64,000 nt of DNA from Stenotrophomonas maltophilia. Its GTDB lineage: Bacteria > Pseudomonadota > Gammaproteobacteria > Xanthomonadales > Xanthomonadaceae. Location of the stretch: the NCBI RefSeq assembly GCF_006970445.1, contig NZ_CP033877.1, forward strand, positions 1,682,750 to 1,746,749, in the 5' to 3' direction. Positions 8,259 through 16,496 of this stretch are shown here, one piece after another; position 1 is the first letter of the stretch, and the number at the start of each line of letters is the position of its first letter. A program made the position numbers and the translations under genes. The notes beneath the pieces are model-generated. The model was not told the DNA's origin, searched no databases, and was given only the letters and a program-made list of their open reading frames with translations.

Positions 8259-9377
8259 ATGAAGCGCCTGCTGCTGCTGTTGCTGGCGTGCGCCGGCCTG
8301 TGGCTGGCTGCATGCTCATCCTCGATCAATGCCTCATCCACCTCGCTCGCCGATCGGCTGATCGCGCCAGGTGGTGTGTCGACCCTGCTCGATCGTCCGC
8401 GCATTGCCGCGGCCATCGCCGAGCTGCCCAACCGCCACGGTTTTGCGCCGGGCCGGGATGGCGTGCCGATCTTCTGGCGCGTGTTCGATCCAGGTGATTA
8501 CGGCGCGCGTTACCACTACCTGCCGCAGCGCCACGAGAACGGCCTGCCGCTGGATACCGGGTTGAGCCTGGCCGTGCCGCAGCCCTTCCGTGCGCAGGCT
8601 CCGCGCGGCACCGTGGTGCTGCTGCACGGCTGGATGATGAACGGCGATTCGATGCTGCCGTGGTCGCTGCAGCTGGCCGAATCCGGCTACCGCGTGGTCA
8701 CGCTCGACCTGCGCAACCATGGCCAGTCCGGCGCCGGTCCGTCCGGCTATGGCACCTATGAATCGGATGACGTGGTCGATGTGATCGGCGAGCTGCGCGC
8801 GCGCGGCGAAGTGACCGGGCCGTTGTACCTGTTTGGTGTGTCCTATGGTGCGGCCACGGCTGTGTTCACCGCCGACAAGCTCGGCGACCAGGTCGCCGGT
8901 GTGGTGGCGATGGAATCGTTCGCCAATGCCGGTGTGGCGATCCGCACGATGATCCCGCACCTGATGGGGCTGCAGCCGGAAGGCCTGAAGGCACAGGCGG
9001 TGGCCTCGTACGCGCGCTGGCGCTACGGTGGCCAGGACATCAACCAGGTGATCGCTGCCGCCAGCCGCCGTATCGACGTCGATCTGGACCGCGTCGATGT
9101 CGCGCGTGCGCTGGCCGATACCCGCGCCTGCGTGCTGTTGCTGCACGGGCAGGGCGACCAGCACATTCCGGTCAGCCAGGGCCGCGAGCTCGCGCAGGCC
9201 AACCCGCGCGCGCACTACATCGAAATGCGGGGCGAAGACCACATCACCCTGCCGCTGCGGCTGGACCTGCTGGCCGGAGTGGTCGACGACTGGATGGCAC
9301 GCGACGAGCACCATCCGCAAAGCGCCTGCCCGGCACCGCAACTGCCGGCCCAGGCCGAGTGGCTGACGCGCAGCTGA
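8259..9377 (+). CDS. Lipoprotein alpha/beta hydrolase
   Basis: 372 residues. A lipoprotein signal ends in LAAC, so Cys19 would be lipidated. The alpha/beta-hydrolase fold shows the oxyanion strand VVLLHGWMMNG near 119-129, the nucleophile elbow GVSYGA with Ser195, an acid in the LLLHGQGDQHIPV segment near 288-300, and a histidine in GEDHITLP near 329. The substrate is unknown. The gene stands alone, with a Pho-box-like site upstream and a strong hairpin immediately after its stop, so it may be a phosphate-starvation esterase or lipase; that is inference from the promoter only. Confidence 0.88.
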   Translation: MKRLLLLLLACAGLWLAACSSSINASSTSLADRLIAPGGVSTLLDRPRIAAAIAELPNRHGFAPGRDGVPIFWRVFDPGDYGARYHYLPQRHENGLPLDTGLSLAVPQPFRAQAPRGTVVLLHGWMMNGDSMLPWSLQLAESGYRVVTLDLRNHGQSGAGPSGYGTYESDDVVDVIGELRARGEVTGPLYLFGVSYGAATAVFTADKLGDQVAGVVAMESFANAGVAIRTMIPHLMGLQPEGLKAQAVASYARWRYGGQDINQVIAAASRRIDVDLDRVDVARALADTRACVLLLHGQGDQHIPVSQGRELAQANPRAHYIEMRGEDHITLPLRLDLLAGVVDDWMARDEHHPQSACPAPQLPAQAEWLTRS

Positions 9378-9455
9378 GAAAAGGGGACGGAGGGGATTAA
9401 GTCGTTTGCAGCACACCCGGGGCAGAAACGACTTAATCCCCTCCGTCCCCTTTTT
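9378..9455. repeat. 30 bp inverted-repeat hairpin (GGGACGGAGGGGATTAAGTCG family), copy 1
   Basis: Arms 9378-9407 and 9426-9455 are complementary over 30 bp apart from one end base, with an 18 nt loop. The arm contains GGGGACGGAGGGGATTAAGT. A run of T after the right arm and A before the left would let it end transcription both ways between the convergent hydrolase and MFS genes. A second copy with the same arm sequence but a different loop is at 53416-53482. Confidence 0.9.
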
Positions 9456-9458
9456 CTG

Positions 9459-10598
9459 TCAGGCCACGCGTCGTGCCAATGAGCGCGCAGACGCCGCGAC
9501 GCCGAGCAGCAGCGCGGCCACGCACACGAAGGCGAAACCGAGGCTGGTGGCATGTGCCAGTGCGCCGATCGCCGCCGGACCGGCGAGGATGCCGGCATAG
9601 CCCAGCGTGGTGACCGCGGTGATGGCGATGCTCTCTGGCATCACCCGCTGCTGACCCGCCATCGAGAACAGTGCCGGCACGATGTTGGCGCAGCCCAGCC
9701 CGACCAGCACGTAGCCGGCCAGCGCCACCGGGAACGAGGGCACCAGCGTGGCCAAGGTGAAGCCTGCTGCGGCGGTGATGCCGCCGATGACCAGGGTGCG
9801 GGTGCGTCCGAGGCGCTCGACGATACCGTCGCCAAACAGGCGCATCGCGGTCATCGCCAGCGTGAACAACGCGAAGCCGGCCCCGGCCTGGTCGCGCGGT
9901 ACCTGCCGCACTTCAGCCAGGAACACCGCACTCCAGTCCAGCATCGAGCCCTCGGCAAGGAACACCACGAAGGCCAGCACGCCGATGAACAGCACCACGC
10001 CATGCGGCAGCGCCAGCAGAGGCCCTTCGTGCAGGATCCGTTGCGGACGCCAGTGCGGCGCCGACAGCACGGCCACCAGCAGCAGAGCGGCCACCGAAAC
10101 CAGTGCGGCCAGCCACAGCGGCGTGCCGAGGATCAGCAGCCCGGTCATGCAGCCGGCGCCGACGAAGCCACCGATGCTGTAGAAGGCGTGGAAGCCGGAC
10201 ATCATCGCGCGCCCGGCATCGCGCTCGACCGCCACCGCCTGCATGTTCATCGCACAATCCAGTGCACCGACGCCGGCGCCGAACACGAACAGTGCCGCGC
10301 CCAGCGCCACCGGCGAGGGCGCCAGCACCAGCAAGGGCAGGGCGCACAGCATCATCGCGCAGGTGATCACCATCACCCGGCGGCAGCCCAGCCGCCCGGT
10401 CAGCGCACCTGCCAGTGGCATCGCCAGCAACGAACCCAGCCCAAGACACAGCAGCACGGCGCCGAGACTGCCGTCGGACAGCCCAGCCTTGGCCTTGGCG
10501 TAGGGCACCATCGGCGCCCACGCGGCGGTGGCGAATCCGGGAATGAAGAAGGCGGCACGGGTGGCGTGCTGCTGGGCACGTGGGGATGAAGGCGTCAT
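9459..10598 (-). CDS. Major facilitator superfamily transporter (YbjJ/fucose-permease-like)
   Basis: 379 residues, almost entirely hydrophobic, with about 11-12 predicted membrane segments. The N-terminal half contains the GxLxGRxGxR-type loop as AGALTGRLGCRR, a standard MFS signature between helices 2 and 3. Sequence character resembles the small YbjJ or fucose-permease-like branch rather than large drug pumps. The substrate cannot be inferred. It is convergent with the lipoprotein hydrolase across a hairpin and divergent from the next hydrolase. A 7 bp inverted repeat lies 23 bp upstream of its start. Confidence 0.88.
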   Translation of the reverse strand: MTPSSPRAQQHATRAAFFIPGFATAAWAPMVPYAKAKAGLSDGSLGAVLLCLGLGSLLAMPLAGALTGRLGCRRVMVITCAMMLCALPLLVLAPSPVALGAALFVFGAGVGALDCAMNMQAVAVERDAGRAMMSGFHAFYSIGGFVGAGCMTGLLILGTPLWLAALVSVAALLLVAVLSAPHWRPQRILHEGPLLALPHGVVLFIGVLAFVVFLAEGSMLDWSAVFLAEVRQVPRDQAGAGFALFTLAMTAMRLFGDGIVERLGRTRTLVIGGITAAAGFTLATLVPSFPVALAGYVLVGLGCANIVPALFSMAGQQRVMPESIAITAVTTLGYAGILAGPAAIGALAHATSLGFAFVCVAALLLGVAASARSLARRVA

Positions 10599-10620
10599 GC
10601 GTGATGCGATGCTCCAGGAG

Positions 10621-10638
10621 AACGATTATGAAATCGTT
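10621..10638. promoter_or_regulatory. Short inverted repeat, candidate operator
   Basis: AACGATT-ATGA-AATCGTT forms a perfect 7 bp dyad with a 4 bp spacer in the 185 bp divergent region between the MFS gene (start 10598) and the hydrolase (start 10784). Its size and position fit a TetR- or MarR-type operator, but no such regulator is adjacent. The rest of 10599-10783 has no feature I recognise. Confidence 0.35.
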
Positions 10639-10783
10639 TTCAGGTCGAATCGGCAAGTGCCGTGCATGACATCGAACGACGCATACGATTGCAGTGACCC
10701 GATTGCGTCACCAGCGATTAACGCCGCACACGGACAGTGGTTGCACGGTCCGCATCCTGCCGGCCGCTGCCGGAGACCTGTAC

Positions 10784-11479
10784 ATGAGCACGACACCCAC
10801 CATCCTCCTCGTCCATGGATTCTGGGGCGGGGCCGCACATTGGGCCAAGGTGATCCTGGAACTGCATCGCAATGGCCATGACCGTGTGCAGGCGGTGGAG
10901 TTGCCGCTCACGTCGTTGGCCGATGATGCAGGACGCACGCAGAAGATGATCCGGCAGATCGATGGACCGGTGGTGCTGGTTGGCCACTCCTATGGTGGCG
11001 CGGTGATCAGCCAGGCCGGCAACGAGGACAACGTGAAGGCCCTGGTCTACATCGCTGCCTTCGCGCCTGATGCAGGCGAGAGCCCTGGTGGCATCACCCA
11101 GCAGCACCTGCCGGAGGCGGCGCCGAACCTCGCACCGGACAGCGATGGCTACCTGTGGCTGCGTGCGGACAAGTTCCATGAGAGCTTCTGCCAGGACCTG
11201 AGCGCCGACGAAGGCCGGGTGATGGCAGTGACCCAGAAGGCGCCGCTGGCCAGCACCTTTGGTGACGCGGTCAGCGACCCGGCGTGGAAGCACAGGCCGA
11301 GCTGGTACCAGCTGTCCCGCCACGACCGCATGATCGCGCCGGAGAACCAGAAGGCCATGGCCGCAAGGATGCAGCCCAAGCGACTGCTGGAGCTGGATGC
11401 CAGCCATGCCTCGCTGGCCTCGCAGCCGAAGGAAGTGACCGCGCTGATCCTGGAGGCCTGCGTCGCCATCGGCGGCTGA
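10784..11479 (+). CDS. Cytosolic alpha/beta hydrolase
   Basis: 231 residues, no signal peptide. The start ATG 10784-10786 is preceded by GGAG and begins MSTTPTILLVHGFWGGAAHW, which contains the oxyanion loop HGFWGG. The nucleophile elbow is VGHSYGGA near residues 73-80, and a late histidine in LDASHASLASQP near 210 completes the likely triad. It resembles the family of small hydrolases annotated as esterase or non-heme chloroperoxidase-like. It is a single-gene unit between a transporter and a siderophore receptor. The substrate is unknown. Confidence 0.87.
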   Translation: MSTTPTILLVHGFWGGAAHWAKVILELHRNGHDRVQAVELPLTSLADDAGRTQKMIRQIDGPVVLVGHSYGGAVISQAGNEDNVKALVYIAAFAPDAGESPGGITQQHLPEAAPNLAPDSDGYLWLRADKFHESFCQDLSADEGRVMAVTQKAPLASTFGDAVSDPAWKHRPSWYQLSRHDRMIAPENQKAMAARMQPKRLLELDASHASLASQPKEVTALILEACVAIGG

Positions 11480-11626
11480 GCCTGCGGCAGCGCGCCGCAC
11501 CACAGCACATCGCACGACAGCCGGGGCGCAGGGGAGTACACTCCTGCGACTGCGGCCATCCGGCCGCGTCCCCGTCTTCCCTCCAGCCGCCGCCAGAGGA
11601 TCCCACCCGATCGTGGAGGTCCCGTC

Positions 11627-13831
11627 GTGCTGTCTGTGCCTGATGCCCGTATTTCGTCCCCATTGCCGCGTCGCCGTGCGTTGCCGCAGGCGCTTGCCCA
11701 GGGCCTGCTGATCACCGCACTGGCCAGCAGCGGCATCGCAGCCGCGCAGTCCACCACCGAACCGGACAAGGCCCCCCGCACGCCGGCATCGCAGACGCTG
11801 CAGACCGTCCAGGTCACCGCCAACCTGCTCGGCACCATCACCGAGGGCAGCGGCGCGTACACGCCCGGCACCATCGCCACCGCCACCCGCCTGGTGCTGA
11901 CGCCGCGACAGACGCCACAGACCATCAGTGTCATTACCCGCGCACAGATGGATGACTTCGGCCTGCATGGCATCGACGACGTCATGCGGGTGACCCCGGG
12001 TATCAGCATCGTCACCTACGACAGCGAGCGCACCGAGTACTACGCGCGCGGCTTCGCCGTGCAGAACTTCCAGTACGACGGTATCCCGATGTCGCGTGAC
12101 TCGGCCTACTCGGCGGGCAACACGCTCAGCGATACCGCGATCTATGACCGCATCGAAGTGCTCAAGGGAGCCACCGGCCTGCTGACCGGCATGGGTGATC
12201 CGGGTGCGACCATCAACCTGGTGCGCAAGAAGCCGGGCAAGGACTTCGCCGGCAGTGCGACGCTGGGTGTCGGCCGCTGGGACGACTATCGTGCCGAGAT
12301 CGATGTGGGTGGCCCATTGACCGCCGATGGGCGTGTGCGCGGCCGCGCGGTCGGTGCGTGGCAGGACAAGCATTCCAACCTCGACCACTACCAGCGCACC
12401 AGCAAGGTCGGTTACGCCGTGTTGGAGGCCGATCTGGGCGAGCGCACCCTGCTGACCGTGGGGGGCGATGCGATGGACAGCGATCCGAAGGGCTCGACCT
12501 GGGGTGGCATTCCGCTGCTGGACAGTGCAGGCAATTTCAATGACATGCCGCGCTCGTTCAACAACGGCACCCGTTGGAGTGGCTGGCGCCAGTATGTGCG
12601 TACCGGCTTTGCCACGCTGGAGCACACCTTCGACAACGATTGGGTCGCCAAGCTGCAGCTCAACCACCAGGTCAACGGCTATGACGCCGCGCTGGCCGGG
12701 GCGGCGGGTGGAAATCCTGATCCGGTCACTGGCGAAGGCGTGTCGCTGTGGCTGGGCAAGTATGTCGGCAAGACCGTCAGCAATGCCGCCGACTTCTATG
12801 TGAGCGGGCATTTCGGCCTGTTCGGCCGCGAGCATGAGCTGGTGGTGGGCGGCAGTGCTTCGCGCAAGCGCTGGACCAATACCGGTTACTCGCCGCAGCC
12901 TGGCTACCCGACGGAAGTACCCGACTACCGCGCATGGCAGGGCGACATTCCCGAGCCGGAGTGGCAGCGCAGCTACAGCAACAACGAAGTGACGCGTGAG
13001 AACGGCCTGTACGTGGTCGGCCGTTTCGACGTGGCCGATCCGTTGAAGTTGATCGTCGGCAGCCGACTGGCCAGCTACCGCTCGCCGGACACGCGCGAGA
13101 CCGGCGTCTATGTGCCGTATGCCGGTGTGGTCTACGACCTGGGTGAGCACTACTCGGTATACGCCAGCTACAGCACCATCTTCAAACCGCAGGGGCAGCG
13201 CGACGAGCAGGGCAAGGCGCTGGATCCGCTGGAAGGCCGCAGCTACGAGGTGGGCCTGAAGGCTGAGTTCTTCGATGGTCGCCTCAATGCAAGTGCGGCG
13301 TTGTTCCAGCTTGACCAAGACAACTTTGCCCAGCCCACCGGTGGCAAGACACCGGATGGTCAGGATGCCTATCGCGCCCTGATGGGGGTGCGTACCAAGG
13401 GTTACGAGCTGGAAATGTCTGGCCAGCTGGCCGAGGGCTGGCAGGTGCAGGGTGGGTTCTCGCACAAGATCGCGCGCCAGGCCGGTGGCAAGGTGACCAC
13501 GCTGGAGCCGGAAAACCAGTTCAGCCTGCACACCAGCTACCGCCTGCGCGGCGACTGGAAGGGGCTGACGCTGGGCGGTGGCGCGCGCTGGCAGGATTCC
13601 ACCTTCGGCGAGATCACCAACCCGGCCACGCAGGGCAAGGTGGTGCATCGCACCCAGCCTTATTGGCTGCTCGATGCGATGGCGCGCTATGAATTCAACG
13701 ATCGCCTGTCGGCCACGCTCAACGTCAACAACCTGCTGGACAAGCGCTACTACACGATCTTCAGCTGGTACAGCACCTACACCTGGGGTGAGCCGCGCAA
13801 TGTGCGGCTGGCGATGACGTACAGGTTCTGA
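11627..13831 (+). CDS. TonB-dependent siderophore receptor (FhuE/FpvA type)
   Basis: 734 residues. A GTG start at 11627 is chosen because GGAGGT ends 6 nt before it. A signal peptide ends about AAAQS, then LQTVQVTANL resembles a TonB box. The plug shows RQTPQTISVITRAQMDDF, VMRVTPGISI, YYARGFAVQNFQYDGIPM and IEVLKGATGLLTGMGDPGATINLVRKKP, the pattern of ferric-siderophore receptors such as FhuE, FpvA and FoxA. It ends LAMTYRF with the terminal phenylalanine of outer-membrane barrels. It lies alone, without synthesis genes or a sigma/anti-sigma pair, so it probably takes up a foreign siderophore. I could not recognise a convincing Fur box in 11480-11626. Confidence 0.95.
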   Translation: MLSVPDARISSPLPRRRALPQALAQGLLITALASSGIAAAQSTTEPDKAPRTPASQTLQTVQVTANLLGTITEGSGAYTPGTIATATRLVLTPRQTPQTISVITRAQMDDFGLHGIDDVMRVTPGISIVTYDSERTEYYARGFAVQNFQYDGIPMSRDSAYSAGNTLSDTAIYDRIEVLKGATGLLTGMGDPGATINLVRKKPGKDFAGSATLGVGRWDDYRAEIDVGGPLTADGRVRGRAVGAWQDKHSNLDHYQRTSKVGYAVLEADLGERTLLTVGGDAMDSDPKGSTWGGIPLLDSAGNFNDMPRSFNNGTRWSGWRQYVRTGFATLEHTFDNDWVAKLQLNHQVNGYDAALAGAAGGNPDPVTGEGVSLWLGKYVGKTVSNAADFYVSGHFGLFGREHELVVGGSASRKRWTNTGYSPQPGYPTEVPDYRAWQGDIPEPEWQRSYSNNEVTRENGLYVVGRFDVADPLKLIVGSRLASYRSPDTRETGVYVPYAGVVYDLGEHYSVYASYSTIFKPQGQRDEQGKALDPLEGRSYEVGLKAEFFDGRLNASAALFQLDQDNFAQPTGGKTPDGQDAYRALMGVRTKGYELEMSGQLAEGWQVQGGFSHKIARQAGGKVTTLEPENQFSLHTSYRLRGDWKGLTLGGGARWQDSTFGEITNPATQGKVVHRTQPYWLLDAMARYEFNDRLSATLNVNNLLDKRYYTIFSWYSTYTWGEPRNVRLAMTYRF

Positions 13832-13851
13832 CGCCAGTCGCTGCACGAAAA

Positions 13852-13881
13852 CGCCCGCGGTGCATCATGGCATCGCGGGCG
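13852..13881. terminator. Hairpin between convergent siderophore receptor and pirin genes
   Basis: CGCCCGCG at 13852-13859 pairs with CGCGGGCG at 13874-13881, with further TGC/GCA pairing in the loop. AAAA precedes it, which gives a U run on the minus strand for the pirin transcript. It sits exactly in the 56 bp between the two stop codons. Confidence 0.6.
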
Positions 13882-13887
13882 CTACGG

Positions 13888-14589
13888 TTACAGCGGCAGG
13901 TCGAACACCAGCACTTCGGCGTCGTTGCCGTTTTCCAGGGTCAGCTGCGCTTCGTCGCTGACCTGCAGCGCATCACCGGCTTCCAGGGTGATGCCGTTGA
14001 CCTGCAGCTGCCCACGGGCCACCTGCACATAGGCGCCACGGCCGTTGCCGAGCGCGTGATGCAGCTTCTGACCGCCATCGAGGATGGTGGCGAAGATGCG
14101 GGCATCCTGATGGATGCGCAGCGAACCGTCGGCACCGTCCGGCGAGGCGATCAGGCGCAGCTGGCCGCGCTTGGTCTCCGGTGCGAAGTGGGTTTCCTCG
14201 TAGGACGGCGTGATGTTCTCGCTGTCGGGGAAGATCCAGATCTGCAGGAAGTGGACGGTCTCGTCGGACGAGTGGTTGAACTCGCTGTGGCTGACGCCGC
14301 TGCCGGCGCTCATGCGCTGCACGTCGCCGTAGCGCAGCACCGAACCGGTGCCCATCGAGTCCTTGTGCTCCAGCGCACCACCCAGCACGTAGGAGATGAT
14401 TTCCATGTTGCTGTGGCTGTGGGTGCCGAAGCCCTGGCCGCCGATCACCTTGTCTTCGTTGATCACCCGCAGCGGGCCGAAGCTGACGTAGCGGGGGTCG
14501 TAGTAGTTGGCGAAGGAGAAGGTATGGCGCGAGGACAGCCAGCCATGCTCGGCCAGGCCACGGGTAGCGCTCTTGCGGATCTGCAGCAT
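13888..14589 (-). CDS. Pirin-family cupin (YhhW/quercetinase-like)
   Basis: 233 residues with the bicupin pirin fold. The metal-binding signature is clear: HSHSNMEIISYVL near 56-68 supplies two histidines and a glutamate, and GVSHSEFNHSSDE near 98-110 supplies the remaining residues. Family members bind Fe and some oxidise quercetin; others act as redox-sensing cofactors. It is transcribed divergently from a LysR regulator 140 bp away, a common arrangement in which the regulator controls the pirin gene. The physiological substrate is unknown. Confidence 0.93.
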   Translation of the reverse strand: MLQIRKSATRGLAEHGWLSSRHTFSFANYYDPRYVSFGPLRVINEDKVIGGQGFGTHSHSNMEIISYVLGGALEHKDSMGTGSVLRYGDVQRMSAGSGVSHSEFNHSSDETVHFLQIWIFPDSENITPSYEETHFAPETKRGQLRLIASPDGADGSLRIHQDARIFATILDGGQKLHHALGNGRGAYVQVARGQLQVNGITLEAGDALQVSDEAQLTLENGNDAEVLVFDLPL

Positions 14590-14666
14590 GATGGAATCTC
14601 CTTGTTCGATGGTTTCGATGGGGCGGGGTGGGCTGGTAGCCGCTGTGTTTCCCCGTTGGAGAGAAG

Positions 14667-14700
14667 TATCCGCTTGCGCCTCGGGTTTGAAAAACGGATA
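14667..14700. promoter_or_regulatory. Candidate LysR operator between pirin and regulator genes
   Basis: TATCCG at 14667-14672 and CGGATA at 14695-14700 form an inverted repeat 22 bp apart in the shared promoter region, with the second half-site 29 bp before the LysR start. LysR proteins often bind dyads in such divergent regions. No footprint-like confirmation is possible from one copy. Confidence 0.4.
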
Positions 14701-14729
14701 GTTTTGACAGCCATCATCGAAAAATTCGA

Positions 14730-15650
14730 ATGCTCAAGCTCAGCCTCGATGCCCTGCAGATCCTGGATGCCATCGACCGCCGCGGCTCCTTTGCCGGCGC
14801 CGGCAAGGCCCTGCACAAGGTGCCCTCGACCATCTCCTACACCGTGGCCAAGCTGGAGGAGGACCTGGGCGTTCAGCTGTTCGACCGGGTCGGCCCGCGT
14901 GCCGAGCCGACCGAGGCCGGGCGCGCCCTGCTGGATGAGGGCCGGCATCTGCTGCGCGCGGCCCGCGAGCTGGAGCTGCGGGTGCGCCGGGTGGCATCGG
15001 GCTGGGAGACCGAACTGACCCTGGCGGTGGATTCAGTGTTCCCGACCTGGTTGCTTGGGCCGGATATCGCAGCGTTTCGTGAGGCGGAGGCGCCGACCCG
15101 GTTGCGGTTGATCGGCGAGGCATTGTCCGGCACCTGGGAGGCCCTGCTGGACCGCCGTGCCGACCTGCTGGTGGGTGCTCCGGGCGAGGGCCCCAGTGGC
15201 GGTGGTTATGTGGTCGAGCCGCTGGGCACGGTGGAGTTCGTGTTCGCGGTCGCACCCGAACATCCGTTGGCCAACGTGCCGGGCGTGCTGGGTCGCGAGC
15301 AGCTGGTCGAGCATTGCGCGATTGCCGTTTCCGATTCGGCGCGCAGGCTGCTACCGCGCACGGTGGGGTTGTTGATGGGGCAGGAGATGCTGACGGTGCC
15401 CGACATGGCCAGCAAATTGAAGCTGCAGTGCGAAGGCGTGGGATTCGGCTTCCTGCCCGAGCCGTGCGCGCGCGCTGCAGTGGCGCGTGGCCAGCTGGTG
15501 ATCCGCGAGGTGGAGGAACACAAGCCGGAGGAAACCTTCTGGCTGGCCTGGCGCACCGGTGAGGATGGCGCGGCATTGCGCTGGTGGCGCGAGCGCCTGC
15601 GGAGGCCGGAGCTGCTGTCGCAATGGTGGCAGGCAATGGCCAGGGGGTAG
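14730..15650 (+). CDS. LysR-family transcriptional regulator
   Basis: 306 residues. The N-terminal winged helix-turn-helix (about 5-62) contains LQILDAIDRRGSFAGAGKAL, STISYTVAKLEEDLGVQLF and TEAGRALLDEG, the standard LysR signature. The C-terminal part is the substrate-binding effector domain (LTLAVDSVFPTWLL onward). It probably autoregulates and controls the divergent pirin gene, the only neighbour sharing its promoter. The effector is unknown. Confidence 0.94.
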   Translation: MLKLSLDALQILDAIDRRGSFAGAGKALHKVPSTISYTVAKLEEDLGVQLFDRVGPRAEPTEAGRALLDEGRHLLRAARELELRVRRVASGWETELTLAVDSVFPTWLLGPDIAAFREAEAPTRLRLIGEALSGTWEALLDRRADLLVGAPGEGPSGGGYVVEPLGTVEFVFAVAPEHPLANVPGVLGREQLVEHCAIAVSDSARRLLPRTVGLLMGQEMLTVPDMASKLKLQCEGVGFGFLPEPCARAAVARGQLVIREVEEHKPEETFWLAWRTGEDGAALRWWRERLRRPELLSQWWQAMARG

Positions 15651-15656
15651 GGGTTT

Positions 15657-15678
15657 GGCAGGGCTGCGCCCTGCACCC
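15657..15678. repeat. GGCAGGGCTGCGCCCTGC palindrome, outer flank of the palindrome pair
   Basis: CAGGGCTGCGCCCTG is a near-perfect palindrome just after the LysR stop. The inverted counterpart GCAGGGCGCAGCCCTGCC is at about 16174-16191, beyond the second long palindrome, and related copies flank the pair near 58900. It thus marks the outer border of the composite structure at 15657-16191. That interval carries no convincing gene. Confidence 0.6.
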
Positions 15679-15726
15679 ACAGAGGCGTCAAGCCAAGCAA
15701 CAGCAAAAGCTGGTTTCCTGAGGGAT

Positions 15727-15828
15727 GGCGGGGTGGGTCCGGTTGCGGGGGACGCCGTAAATACGTCCATGTAAGCTCGGTCGCCGCATCCATGCGGCTC
15801 ACGCCCCCGCAACCGGACCCACCCCGCC
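15727..15828 (+). repeat. Long T-shaped palindrome, copy A (forward)
   Basis: Arms 15727-15751 and 15804-15828 are a perfect 25 bp inverted repeat. They enclose a 52 nt core (15752-15803) that begins ACGCCGTAAA and contains two small palindromes, TACGTCCATGTA and CCGCATCCATGCGG. The 3' flank reads TTCGACAGATTTCCGCG, similar to the other forward copies. First of an inverted pair with the copy at 16012. Confidence 0.92.
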
Positions 15829-15874
15829 TTCGACAGATTTCCGCGATCTGTCGGAACGGCATGGACCGCTGTTG

Positions 15875-15986
15875 GTAGGTGTCGACCTTGGTCGACACAG
15901 TAGATCCACGCCATGCGTGGATGCTTTTCGATCTCGATTCGAAATATTCGATTCCGATGGAGATTCATCCACGCATGGCGTGGATC
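15875..15986. repeat. GTAG-headed SMAG/REP palindromes between the two long palindromes
   Basis: Three elements: GTAGGTGTCGACCTTGGTCG starting at 15875, GTAGATCCACGCCATGCGTG starting at 15900, and the inverse CATCCACGCATGGCGTGGAT at 15966-15985. These are typical Stenotrophomonas GTAG-headed palindromes with different stems. Confidence 0.8.
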
Positions 15987-16011
15987 CATCAGATCGCGGA
16001 AATCTGTCAGG

Positions 16012-16113
16012 GGTGGGGCGGTATCGGAGTGCGGGGTGTCCGCGGCATGGATGCCGCGGCCAAGCCCCCATGGACGGGTTCACGGCGTCCCCGCGCTCCG
16101 ACACCGCCCCGCC
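16012..16113 (-). repeat. Long T-shaped palindrome, copy A' (reverse)
   Basis: Arms about 16012-16036 and 16089-16113 pair with only a few mismatches or wobbles. The 52 nt core (16037-16088), read on the minus strand, begins ACGCCGTGAA and contains CCCGTCCATGGG and CCGCGGCATCCATGCCGCGG. Arm sequence differs from copy A. The flank on its outer side, read on the minus strand, includes GCAAAAGCTGGCATTCCGTG. Confidence 0.9.
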
Positions 16114-16202
16114 AACCCACGGAATGCCAGCTTTTGCTGTTGCCGTTGCCTTGGCTTGAGGCATCTGCGGGTGCAGGGCGCAGCCCTGCCGAAAAACACG
16201 CA

Positions 16203-16233
16203 TAAAAAAACAGCAGGCCGAGGCCTGCTGTTT
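16203..16233 (-). terminator. Rho-independent terminator of the tRNA-Arg transcript
   Basis: CAGCAGGCC-GAG-GCCTGCTG at 16211-16230 is preceded on the plus strand by seven A, which gives a U run after the stem on the minus strand. It follows the last tRNA-Arg gene in the direction of transcription. Confidence 0.85.
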
Positions 16234-16241
16234 CGGTGTAA

Positions 16242-16318
16242 TGGTGCGCCCGGAGAGATTCGAACTCCCGACCGCCTGGTTCGTAGCCAGGTACTCTATC
16301 CAACTGAGCTACGGGCGC
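16242..16318 (-). tRNA. tRNA-Arg(ACG), third in transcript order
   Basis: 77 nt including an encoded CCA. The acceptor stem is GCGCCCG/CGGGCGC, the anticodon arm CCTGG-CTACGAA-CCAGG gives anticodon ACG (read as ICG after deamination), and the T arm is GGGAG-TTCGAAT-CTCTCC-like. The sequence is identical to the two copies upstream. Confidence 0.97.
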
Positions 16319-16350
16319 CAATTACATAAACTTGTTGTGCTGACTGTGTA

Positions 16351-16427
16351 TGGTGCGCCCGGAGAGATTCGAACTCCCGACCGCCTGGTTCGTAGCCAGG
16401 TACTCTATCCAACTGAGCTACGGGCGC
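16351..16427 (-). tRNA. tRNA-Arg(ACG), second in transcript order
   Basis: 77 nt, same sequence as the flanking copies, with encoded CCA and anticodon ACG. It is separated from its neighbours by 32 and 69 bp of AT-richer spacer, so the three copies form one probable transcription unit. Confidence 0.97.
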
Positions 16428-16496
16428 GCGGTACACAATCAACTTACTGCTTAATTTTACTGCATTTTCAGCGGCGGATGCTGAAAACCTGTCGAG

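Noticed and set aside
11480..11626. Fur box upstream of the siderophore receptor
   Set aside because: I could not find a convincing GATAATGATWATCATTATC-like dyad in this GC-rich stretch.
10718..13846. 1042-codon open frame on the minus strand opposite the siderophore receptor
   Set aside because: Antisense shadow of a high-GC gene. The plus-strand receptor has a signal peptide, TonB box and barrel end; the minus frame has repetitive Arg/His/Gln composition and no domain.
15727..16113. Integron attC sites as an explanation of the variable-stem palindromes
   Set aside because: attC sites conserve the core ends (RYYYAAC/GTTRRRY) and vary inside; here the interior is conserved and the arms vary, and there is no integrase or cassette array.
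15657..16200. Possible CRISPR array
   Set aside because: Repeats are palindromes with changing stems and irregular spacing, not constant direct repeats with unique spacers, and no cas genes are present.
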